DNA of 64,000 nt from Macquaria australasica (lineage: Eukaryota > Chordata > Actinopteri > Centrarchiformes > Percichthyidae). The DNA is taken from NCBI GenBank assembly GCA_005408345.1, contig SEMN01000056.1:806001-870000 (forward strand), given 5' to 3'. Positions within the stretch are counted from its first letter, which is position 1; each line of letters opens with the position of its first letter. This document shows, one piece after another, positions 49,249-60,086 of the stretch. Both the position numbers and the translations under genes were made by a program. The notes under the pieces were generated by a model, which searched no databases, was not told where the DNA came from, and saw only the letters and a list, made by a program, of their open reading frames with translations.

Positions 49249-51229
49249 GTATGTTAATTAACATTCGAAAGCTAGCTGTCTAGCATGGTAGCTACTGGTA
49301 AAAATCATCAGCTTTTCGGCAAGTTCAAAGTAAATCAAAAATGACTCAACATTTGTATCTGCGTCATTCATAATGTTTTTGCAACATTACATTTTAGCAA
49401 TATTTCATGACCTTTTCGGAACCTTTAACCCCAGTCAGAGAGCAGAAAGGCGACAGAGTAAAGAGGCAGAACTTGATTGGTTTTAATGGTCATTAATTCA
49501 TAAAAGTCTAAATAAACCTACACAAAATGGAATAATTCTAAGATCATGAATTGTATGTTTAATATGCATCGTCATCTGTTTACACTAATGTTTGTATTAC
49601 AGTTGTCACATCTTGGTTCATCTAAAGCAAATGCAGTAGCCTAGCAATTATGAAGAAGAGACTCTTTATACCACATTAAATGTGAAAGATGCACTGTGTA
49701 AAGGAGTCAGTCATGCCTGCCTACTATTATGTCAAATGTACACACAGTGCTTTTAAGGGGAAAACAATCTTTTTTCCATATTTCACTTATTCAATTCAAT
49801 TTCAATTAATTTCTCGTTTTCGTGAAGTCAAAACATAATTGCATGTGAGTCAGAGCAAACATCTGTCCTCATAATTTTCAATAAGTGCAAGCTGTCAGGC
49901 ATGTAATCAGAAAATCATGTGCTGTCAGTCATATTCCATTACAGTCAATGCAGCTCAAATTTTGTCAAGATGTGGATTTTTGAACGTTTGACGCTCATTT
50001 CCTTGTGTGAGCAGACGAAAAGACTTCCTGACGTCTGTGTCTGGAATCAACAGCTCTTAATGTCTTTGTAGCAATGGCAAGAAAAGATACCAAGCAAACA
50101 TTGCTAAGGGTTATTTCTGTTTTGGATGTCTTTTTGTTCAATCATCTTCAAGGTCCTCAATTTTTTGTTTTTGTAGAGATGTAAAAATCCACAAGAAACG
50201 GTTGTGAATATTCCTCTGACTAGCAACAGTGTTCGGCAGGAAACAAAGTTAGCAGCCTCACAGCTTGGTTCTGACAGATGAAAGAGGTGGGGAAGTGTTA
50301 TTATGACTGGAGTGTACTCAAAGGAACGCAATGGATGGCCACACTAGGGTCATCTCTGCTCACTCTGCCCCCCGGGGGAGAAATCTCCAGCTGAAGTATC
50401 ACCTGCTTTGATATTGGTATGGTTGTAGAGCTTCTGCCTTTTGCTTCACAGACACGCCACCAAACATGGAGGACGGTGTGCACAGAGGCATTGCACAAGC
50501 ATTCATATAATTATTATACGTGCATGTGTGTACGCACATACAGTGGAAATTCTTTGACATGATGAAGACATTATTCTGCTTGTTTTACACAGTTCAGATG
50601 TATATGAATGCATACAAAAACCCATATAACAAACATTAATATTCAACAAATCAGTGTCATGCATTTAATCCACATAATCACTACAGTGCAGTATGCAGCT
50701 GAAGTAAAATTTTGAAGAAATGTGGCAGTCTTCAAATTTTCAGTCAGTAAAGTTGACTGCAGGGCAAAAATCAAGCCAGTAAGTAATCCCAGGTTATTCT
50801 AGTTTCTTACCTCTGTGGTTAGTGACAGTCTTCCAGCTCTCAAACAGCCCCCCCTCTGGTTCTTTCTGGCTCTCATTAGCCGGAGCAGGGGTGTAGACAA
50901 ATGGTGAGAAATGAAATGGATATGCTTTAAAGTCTCCGTAATGGGTTCATGCGATGCCATGAACACAGCTAATTAAGGTCAGGGGAGTTCTCATCACAGG
51001 CAGTCCTACGGTTGTGTATGTTTTTATCAAGGGCATTTATTATGCAGCTCTGACGAGGGCTGGGCTGCTGTGCTTCACCAGAGTGAGGAGAAGTTGTGTC
51101 GCCCCCTGTATGCCCAGAATAATTACAGTATTACCAGTTTTCTCCAAATGTTGCTTAGGCTTTCTTTGGCCTGATTTCCTGATTAAATATCTTTATTGTC
51201 AACTATATTTAATGCAATAAGTTGTTTTT
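49249..51229. other. Unannotated DNA
   Basis: No gene. TAGC-rich words around 48940-48960 and 49265-49300 may be repeat-derived, but the family is not recognised. Confidence 0.45.
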
Positions 51230-51680
51230 AAAGCAAATCAGGACCTGGACATGGCTGTAATTTACACTGAATAGCAGCGATTGTCCCCAGATAACCCGTG
51301 AGCTCTGTAATGTGTGTTTGTACAGACAAAGACGTTGGCTGTAATTAGTTTAACAAATGGCTCACCGGTCATTTAGGAAAATGCTCCCTTAAAATGCTTA
51401 ATAGTGCAGGTGACTAACGGCGCACACACTGGTAAACATTAGGCTGCACATCTATAATTTCTGATTGCCTTAATCACAAATAGATGAGACTATAATACCC
51501 AGGAGATTACTGCAGAGGCATTTTAAAAAATTGGACTCATCTCAACATTGCCGTCCTTTAATAAATGTTCCAAAAGTTTGCAGTGAAAACAGGAGAGGTT
51601 AATATCTTTGCTATAGATGCCGCAGCTATTTACTTGCCTTTAATTGTCTGAAATAGGAACATAATAAACACTTGCTGACA
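51230..51680. promoter_or_regulatory. Possible conserved regulatory block
   Basis: Repeat-free sequence with TGTAATTAG at 51340-51348, GCCTTAATCACAAATAG near 51468-51484, and TTTAATTGTCTG near 51639-51650. The last resembles a homeodomain site beside a CTGTC/TGTCTG (SMAD- or TALE-like) word. Inference from composition only. Confidence 0.2.
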
Positions 51681-51928
51681 GCACAATAACGACGTTGAAC
51701 TGTACCTCTTAAAAGTTGCAGTTAACGGTAGCAGTGTGTCCAAATAAAATGCAGTAAGTAAATAAATTGCACAAACTTTTCACATAGGCCATAATAATTT
51801 TATATTCAAGCCTTTCTTAAGATTGGTACATACTTGGCTGCAGGTCAGATGTACAAACTGTTTTGACATCCAATCACAAATCTTCACAATTGTGGAATGA
51901 ACCTTTGTAAATACAGTAAACTGTAGTC

Positions 51929-51959
51929 AGTTGTCATCTTTATTTTAAAGATGACAACT
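51929..51959. repeat. Perfect 14-bp hairpin
   Basis: AGTTGTCATCTTTA (51929-51942), then a TTT loop, then the exact inverse TAAAGATGACAACT (51946-51959). Confidence 0.9.
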
Positions 51960-52169
51960 TTTTGATTTGTTTTTTCACGGCCACATTGTTGTCTTCCAAA
52001 TAGGAAGCTTTGTTAACCATTTACATCATTTAATCAACCCATATCTGGGCTGGTATAAGGCATGATGTGCACAGTCGGAGCCTTTACAAATATTCAAGCA
52101 GGAAGGTGTGAGTCAGTCATTTCACTATTAATTTCTGGAGACATTTTATGTTTGTACACAGACAAGTAA

Positions 52170-52505
52170 GTAGCTAACAACAGTCCTGGTGAGAGTTAGA
52201 TGAAGATCAATACCCCTCCCATGACTGTATGGGTGAACATGTATCTGGAGCGGTGAATTGTCGTTTTTTTACACTCCAGTTTTTGTACAGGTTAAACCAT
52301 GTGAGATATAAAGCGTTAGTTAGTGAGCTTTAGAAGTGCTGTTAAGTGGATTTTGTTACCTTTGGGCAGGGCCAGGCTAGCTGTTTGCCCCTGTTTCCAG
52401 TCTTTGTGCTAAGCTAAGCTAACCAGCTGTTCACTGTAGCTTCACATGACATGAGAGTGGTATCAATCTTCTCATCTGACACTTTGTGTCAAATTATTCC
52501 TTTAA
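52170..52505. mobile_element. Teleost fold-back/TIR repeat family C, long copy
   Basis: The right end reads GAGAGTGGTATCAATCTTCT, CATCTGACACTTTGTGTCAA and ATTATTCCTTTAA. The left part holds its decayed inverse, GAGAGTTAGATGAAGATCAA followed by TACCCCTCCCATG, near 52192-52225. Between them lies the characteristic internal block with TTAGTGAGCTTTAGAAGTGC, GTGGATTTTGTTACCTTTGG, CCAGGCTAGCTGTTTG and "GTGCTAAGCTAAGCTAACCA". I recognise this as a very abundant percomorph non-autonomous repeat. It has no coding capacity. Confidence 0.82.
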
Positions 52506-53589
52506 CTTAGCTTCTCTTCTGATTACATTATTCATAATCAGTCATCATTTTATTTTATATATATATTTTTTATTACACTGTTACTTTCATTGACACCAGA
52601 ATATAGATGGTAGCTGAAACATTTATGCAATGAGGGGAGGCTACTGAGCAGGAAGGAGCCTTTGTTTCATCAAATCAGGAGGCCAAAGTCTTCTTAATTA
52701 TTTGATGGTTTGTTATGTTAAGACCCAAACATTAAAAACAGATTAGAATAACAATACATCATACCATCCTTCCAGATTTGGTCTAAAACTTCACTTCTAT
52801 TATTAACACTCAGATCATCACAGATATAATTTTTTTGCTATCTTGTAGTCTTCAGTCTCCTGGTGATAAGTATCAGAGTGACTTATTTTAATGTTCACTA
52901 TCAAGGATCGTATTACTGTCTCACTAATCTCACGCTCTAAGAAGCAAAGCTAGATGAAGATCTGGGAGATTTTCACTTCCAGACTGTTTTCAAATCAACC
53001 ATTAAGATCTCCGTCTTCGGTAATCCTTTGAATGTCATTCACTTCTGATTTTGAACGCTATTCTGTGCTCAGGGGGAGTGCAGCAGGAAGAGCTGGGCTC
53101 TGTGTGTGCATTAGCTCATATTGAGTCGGTCATGTGCAGTGCTTAGAGGAGATATAATAAGGAAAACACAGTCTGCACTCATACACCAGGCAGTATGGCA
53201 GTACAGTAGATTCACATACCAGGAAGTAGCTTAGTGATTTTCTATCTGAACCGACTGAGTCAACACATGAATTAAATATTTTGCTTAGCAATTCTCTTGG
53301 TTACAACAACCCCTGCTGCCACAGCATTTTAAAACCCTCTCTTTTTGTTAAAAATGGGAAGTTCTTACAGTCAGCACAGATTCACTCTCTCTGAGCACCT
53401 AGAAAGCACATTTGTTCTCCGAGGGGATTTGAATTAATCTGACAAGCATCCATTGATGCAAGGTTATTTTTTTTTAAAATAACGCTATCATTAGCTCACA
53501 TCACAGTCAGCAGCTGCCTTTTTCATGTTTGTAAAATAGAAGTCCAGTATATTAATCTATATCTTTAGCAGCTCGTTTTACTACCCCGC
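52506..53589. other. Unannotated DNA
   Basis: No supported gene and no repeat recognised. Confidence 0.5.
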
Positions 53590-53609
53590 CACACACACAC
53601 ACACACACA
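53590..53609. repeat. (CA)n microsatellite
   Basis: About ten CA units. Confidence 0.93.
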
Positions 53610-56600
53610 AAAGTCTAACATGTATTACATTCAACATTTGTACTGAACAAAACCCACTGTTTTTATATATGTATTCTTATTTATTATAAGAAAGCCTGCT
53701 GAAGGTATTGATACCTGACTAATTTGTCTGTCTTCGATTGGGTTGGGGTTCAAGTTAAAAATGTTCAAAGAAATGTTGATAATTTGATATAGAGAAAAGA
53801 AAAAAGTCTATCTAAACCGGAGTCATAGCGTCAACACATATGTAGCTAAAGATCATTTTGGCCCAAAGTTCATATTTTGAAATGTGCTTGAAAACTGTGC
53901 CTGACAATGTTCACGACAGTTTAAAAATATCATCCCAGCTGAGAAGTAATGCTGAATGGTTGGTACGTAGCTGAAAGTGAAGGAATGTAACCTGATGCAC
54001 CAGGTGGAGCACCCAGGTGAAGGAAGAGGGCACCCTGTCTGGGATCCAAACCAAAACAAAAATGATTTGGACAGAAACTGAGGATTCCCTCTTTATTAAA
54101 ATATGAAACCACAAATGAGTGTTGAGTCCATTGTCAGTGGAGGAATGATGGGTTTGATCATAAGTAATATTGTGGATGAGGTTCTGGGGTCTGTGGGGTT
54201 CAACTTTGCCACACAGCGGCTCATGTTTGCAATACTTAATGATATAATAGGATTAATACGAGTTCAGTTTGTGACTTGTGCGTTAACAGACTGTGCTTTG
54301 AAGCCTTTGTGGCGATAAAAAGATGAACAGACAGGGTGTAATCAGTTCATGAAAATGCACAGGCACCCAGCAGTACGAGATCAAATAGATGGAGGGCCCC
54401 CTACAGATAATGCCAAAATAAACTTTATTTTTACAGCATAGTAGAAAATAGCCAAGAGGAACAGACCAGGAGAGTAAACAAAAGATAAGAAATAAGCAAA
54501 AATCCCTCTTAAAATCATTTCCAACTATAGTAGGGGTGTAAAGAAACATTGGTGCATCAATTTGAGGTTGTAGCCAACAGCATTGATTTGAGACGATGGT
54601 GGACCAATTAAAATCAATCAATACCAAATTAAGCAAATAAAGGTGTTTCTTTTCATTGAAATACTGGTATAGACTGCTTTAAAAAGTCAAGTTTTCATCC
54701 AAAGGATGTTACCTCCCACTGATAAAATCAAAGACTCAAAACAGAGGTGACTGGATTATTTTGGGCATCATGGCTCATCGGCAACTAGTAAAACTTGTAA
54801 AACAGTTGTTTCACAATAAATTATCATGAAAGTTTAAGTCCATTTTAGAGACTGGACTACAGCATAACATTAGAGTGTAAATTCTAGAGACCTTGGAGAA
54901 ATCATTTCACATGCAACATGTGTGTGAGTAAGATCACAGGGTCTGACAGGAATCATGTGAACAAGCTTTACAGATCCCATTCAAAATACTGTCTTGATTT
55001 GAAATTAGTGTGAATTTTAAATATTGTAATAAACCCGTTGGTTGTCTTTACCAATTCACGTCTGCTGCTCCAGATCACGATGCTAATAACATTTCAAAGT
55101 AAATTACTACAGAACAGGGTGGATTTGTTTTAATGATCCCTGTATGTAAATGACCCTTTTTACATCTTTGCATCTCATCTCTTTGTTTTTCCACACACCC
55201 AATGCTCATCAGCAGCAATGACCATGAGACTTCCCATCGTGAGGAAAAATCTGGGCATGTTTAGGAACTCCACTGTCAGTGTTGAAAGGTATCTTACCAG
55301 GGGGGCTTTCTAATTAAACTGGTGCCCAAACCAAGGCTGTGGGAGACGGTGCATCTGCTATGCAAAGTGGTTAGAAATCCTCCAGCTGCCCATCTGTAAA
55401 ACTTTTCATCTGGCCTCCATCGAAAGGAGGAGGTTTGGGAAAATGCCTTTATTTTTCATAATCCCCCCCTCTCTCTCCCACCTTATCCATATTTCATGAA
55501 GAGCTCTGGAGGTATGAAATTGTCTGAAACTAATCCACTACTGGATATTTAGTCCCAGATTAAAATCACTCGCTTCACTGACTCATAATTCTGTTCCTAT
55601 TGATTGCCTGGGTCCAAATATAAGTCAAGGATGTACAGAACATTTTTCCCGGGGACTCTGAAATTGTATCAGTGTGGCTTCTCTGCACTGAATCCATGCA
55701 AATGGTGCCAATCCTAGTGAGTATTTGTGAGGTCTTTGCACTAGCTCAGCACTGCGCCTGGTTTGTTTAGGCTCATGTTTATGTTGCCAAGACATTCTGA
55801 ACTTCTTGTAACTCCTGATGGCACAAAAGCCACATCTGCACACCTAAGCATGATTTAAACAGAATTCAAACAAACCTGAAAACAACCCCTGATGATCAAG
55901 ACAGACAGCTAGAGATACTTGGAGTCTTTAAGGTAGATCAGTCCATTGTTTCTTGAGGTAAAAGTGCACATTTTTTTACACTAGGCTGTAAAAGGGGCCC
56001 ACCTGTCAACACTGCAAATAACACAAATAGCTCAGATCCTACATGAATTGTAAAAAAAAAATTAATAAAAAGGGCACACATGATGATATACAAAAGAGTA
56101 TAAATACCATATATGCTCACAATGCTGTATATCCAGTTTTGTAGTTTAAAATCTATCCTCAGGCATTTTCCATTTGTTTCCCATGCTGTGCGTCACAGCC
56201 TTTTGGTCCAATCGTCACATGAGACGGCAAATTCAATACAAGCTGAAAACAGTGCCACCGCCTGATATCAACCTAGAGGGAACAAAGATGAAAAGAAAGT
56301 ACCAGAGTGGTGCTCACAAATAAAAACAGTACACACCACTGGCAAGCTTACTTTAATGGGTAATGATGGCAGAATTCTATATTTTTCTTACTGTTAAGAA
56401 ATCCCCTGAAAAGACCAAAACCACAAAAGTGTGTCCATCTCTCTATACTTTCTGACTTCCCTGCTGTCTGTGGCACTCAGCGCCAAGCCCTGAAAACAGG
56501 TCATAAATATATGGTAGCAGCAGGGCACTGAACTTTTTCTACAGTTTCAAACAGTACATTTGTTGGGGAATATTTTCAGCTTCGGAATAATACACATTTG

Positions 56601-58522
56601 TTGCTTTAGAGTGGTTCTCTGGCTGGAGTATTTACAGCAGCAGGATTATTGATGTGGGATTGAGCCAAAATAAACTGAGTGGCCGTGTCCATCGTAATCA
56701 CAAAACATGTCACACAGGGAAGCAGTGCGGTCATTGATTCTGAACAACCATGGATGTCTACGGCAGAGAGGAATTAAATGCCTTTGGATACACAAACAAA
56801 CTTGTTAGTAGAAGCAATTCATTGTTGGTTTGGGTCTTTACATGGGATTTGTTAACAATAATATAAAACACTGTCAGCCTTAACATTAATATTTGGAACA
56901 GAAAATCCTGTCAGCCATGAAGAATGCTTAGGCTACCATTATGCTGGGTTAGCACGCTAGCAAACTGTTAGCTTAATAGCTACCATGACATCATGTTAGA
57001 TTAGTAAAGTTCAAATTCATCAGGGAAGAACTTTGCTGGAGAAAAAATGACATGGGAAAAATATCATATCAAAAAATATGCAAACAGCTTTTCAACAGCT
57101 AAAATTGGCTCATTGGCAGTAATTTGTTCGTGGTCTGTTAGAACCAATTTTATGTCATTGTGAGTTAGTGCTAATTGATCATTATAAATTACAATATAAT
57201 TCAGTTTGTTATGGTGTGAAAGTGGCTGGAATGCGATGCACACAGGTGTGAAGGATATGATAACTAGAGGTATTATTCAAGTACTATTCAAGTCATAGTC
57301 TAACCTATTCTCCCCATGAATGCTGGTGTTACTGACATATCACTGAGAAACATCTCTCCTCAAATTTGAAGGTTTTCATGATGTTTGAGCTGAGCTGGCT
57401 GGAGAAACAACAGCAGGGCCTACTCAAGGCAAGCTGCGGGGGTGGGGGCCCCTTCAGATTTCCATTAGTGCTGTTTTCCTGCAGGGTGCTCTGCTCTCCA
57501 ACACAGCATCCGTGAGAGTCAATCGTCACAAAGCTAAAGATGGAGATGTGTTGATGCATGCCTGCCAGAAAATCACAGCCCAACTATTCAGTGCCAAAAG
57601 CCACACAGGCATGGCAGGTGAGAAACTGAATGAAACTCTGAAACTCTGCAGGAGAGAGAGAGAGAGGGTGAGGGAGTAATAAGCACCAGTCTGTCACTGA
57701 GTCACTGTTCGTTTTTCAAACTGATGTCAGAGGAATGTTAAAAAAAGAATTTCACAAGAAGTTTGACTTGAAAACATGAGCAGCAGAACAAGAGTTGAAC
57801 AAAGTGTTTATAAAAGCTATGTTGCTTGATTCAATCAGTAAACATTGGAATATATATATCATTTATAAAACTATTTGTAATGAACAAAATATTAGAAATG
57901 CTGGATAACATTTACTTGAGCAACAACAGAGTGCCTTTAACGTAGTGGAACATACAAGCCAAAATTGAAATTCTGCAACAACAACAAAAACCAGCAGTTT
58001 ATCTTTGTCTACAAGGAAAAGTGCACTACACATTAATTATGCAAATAAGTATTTGTTTGTTTTCTCTGACTCTTTGGTGCAATAATCTGGCTGCAAATTG
58101 ATTTTCAGCAGGCACAAGCTAGAGTATCATGTCTGGTATAGTACAAGCTACCCTCTTGCCTCCAAAGATTATTCCATCTATGAAGAGTCTGGCAAATAAA
58201 CAAAGGAACAGGTGGTTGGCTGCAAAAGAGGCAAAGGAATAATACCACATCCACAGTACACGGATCCGTATCTGTTTGTTGTTCTGAGTTTCCAAGCTCT
58301 CCAATATCTGACTGCGAGCATGGGCCTAATGACAGTGTTTAGTCATCTCCTCAACTTCAAAAACATCCAGAAGCTTTGACAATAGTGCTGTTTCTGTGGT
58401 CATAAATTGTGTTTTATTTTCCTGCTTTTTTCCCTGCAGTATCACCACGATCGATCGCATGGTCACTCTGCAGCTGCACATCTAAAACCCTCTTTTACAG
58501 AGTACAATACTCATTTAAAATG
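53610..58522. other. Unannotated DNA, about 4.9 kb without a supported gene
   Basis: Short frames only. A GA run lies at about 57651-57666. The stretch 55230-55640 is repeat-free and could be a conserved non-coding block, not testable here. Confidence 0.5.
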
Positions 58523-58657
58523 CTTAAAGGAAATGTTCAACATTTTACAGTTAGTTCCGTTCTTGCCGAGAGTTAAACGAGTTAGATGAGTTCTCATCTA
58601 ACTCTCAGCAAGGAAGCAAATAAGCTTATTTCCCAAACGTCAAATTATTCCCCTAAA
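58523..58657. mobile_element. Collapsed copy of repeat family C (ends only)
   Basis: The left end CTTAAAGGAAATGTTCAACA and the right end CAAATTATTCCCCTAAA are the inverted ends of family C. Between them, CTTGCCGAGAGTTAAACGAG, then TTAGATGAG, meets TTCTCATCTAACTCTCAGCA, then AGG, head to head. The inner block seen at 52290-52450 is missing. The copy is an internal-deletion derivative that leaves a short hairpin-forming element of about 135 bp. Confidence 0.75.
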
Positions 58658-58779
58658 GCAGCTATAATCAATATTCTTATATTATCAATGGATCACAATA
58701 CTACTTGTATGTAAAAGTGGTTGCTCATAATAAAAAATCCACTGAGAATTATCACCCAACTGCGGTTCCCCTAAGCTCG

Positions 58780-59180
58780 GCAGAGCTAGCGTCTATTAGC
58801 TGTTTTTATTAGTCATTTTTTTCAATTGTTTTAATTTTCCCTATCGAACCTATTTTGGTTTACTCTCACCGCTCTGATAGCGCTGTTTTTGGCCAAAGCA
58901 GAAAGTTGTTTTCAGCAAAAAAAGAAAGCATACTGGTGCATTTAGCAGCTGAAGAGCCGGATATTTCTCTCAGAAGCTGGTGGACACTGAAAACAGAGCT
59001 AAGGCAGAGTGAATATTGTGCTTACACTCATCAGGTGGACAGAAACATGACTTCAAATGCATGCTAATGTTGCTCCACATCTACTGGATGTGTAAATAGG
59101 CGACTGCTTGCTAACAAGTTCACCATATCAACTTAAATGGTGATAATAATGTCAGTGTTGTGTTCACAGCTTGTTTCCGC
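58780..59180 (+). repeat. Dispersed percomorph repeat, unclassified
   Basis: The stretch contains GTGCATTTAGCAGCTGAAGA, GCCGGATATTTCTCTCAGAA, GCTGGTGGACACTGAAAACA, "GAGCTAAGGCAGAGTGAATA", "CAAATGCATGCTAATGTTGC" and "GTGATAATAATGTCAGTGTT". I know this ordered set from percomorph intronic repeats. Class and exact ends are unknown. It directly follows the collapsed family-C copy, so both may have come from one composite region. Confidence 0.6.
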
Positions 59181-59678
59181 TGCTCCCAAGTGTCAAAGAA
59201 ATTAGTTAATGCATTAAAATGTAATGTGATAATACCATACATCATATATAGTGATTTTAAACCCACACTGTATTGATATCTACAGTAGTATTCTCCCACA
59301 CTGCACCTCCATCACAAGCCAAGCCAACGAGGATCCATTTACTGTAGATACTTACTCTGAGTGTGCCGCTGCTGTAATGATGATACTTAAACAACACAAC
59401 AACTGTAAATCAAGACAGAAACATAACTTGCTTCTCATATTGGGTCAGGTTTTAACTCACAGCAAAAGACCTCCGAGCCAAAACTCATCTTGTTTGCTGG
59501 CAAGCCACTTCACTTTATGTTCATTTATTGCAAATATGAAGCATTGCAGACTTGATTAGCCTAAGAAGCGTTACAGAGTGTACTTCTTGGCTGTGCTGGT
59601 GAAGTTGTCCAGCAATGACCAAACCCGGCTGTAAAAAGTCAAAGAGGCTCCGAGCTGCTGCAGCACACAACACTGAAT
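59181..59678. other. Unannotated DNA
   Basis: No gene or repeat recognised. Confidence 0.5.
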
Positions 59679-60086
59679 TCAGATTGGAGAGTAAATAGCT
59701 TGCTGTATGTTCTTGTTGATTCCTTGAAGAGGGATGATTTTAATGAGCCCCCCAGTGATGACATCCAGTCTCAAGGCCCTACTGTACAGGGATCCTGGAT
59801 TTTTTTTTAGGCCAATCATTTTACCTTCATATTGGAAATTCCCCAGATGACCGTGACTCTTCCTGAACCCATACTTGGCTGAAAACATTACACTTCCCCT
59901 GCCACCAGATTCCAGGGGGGGAAACTCATCTGAATTTGAAAAACTACATCTTGTGAGAACAGAATTCCCAGGTGTGGTGAGCTTGCCCTGGAATTCAGAT
60001 TTATCAGGTTCTACTGCGAATACAACTCGTATCAACGAGGGAGCGAGGATCATTTGCCAAATAGTGAGAAGATGAGACACTCCCAT
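59679..60086 (-). pseudogene. Possible degraded B7/PD-L1-like immunoglobulin V-set fragment
   Basis: The minus-strand frame begins with a signal-peptide-like stretch (MGVSHLLTIWQMILAPS, then LIRVVFA), followed by VEPDKSEFQGK and TRCSFS. This is the order seen at the start of fish CD274/B7-type proteins, where the Cys is the first V-set cysteine. A neighbouring frame then offers VTVIWGIS, which could be the V-set Trp strand. The original frame resumes with YSRALRLDVITGGLIKIIPL, resembling the "YxxRAxLxxxxIxxGxxxLxL" strand. The expected DxGxYxC end appears only in corrupted form. Two frameshifts would be needed, so it is not functional. In true genes the leader and V exons are separate, so their contiguity would imply a retrocopy. 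The match is from memory and weak. Confidence 0.25.
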
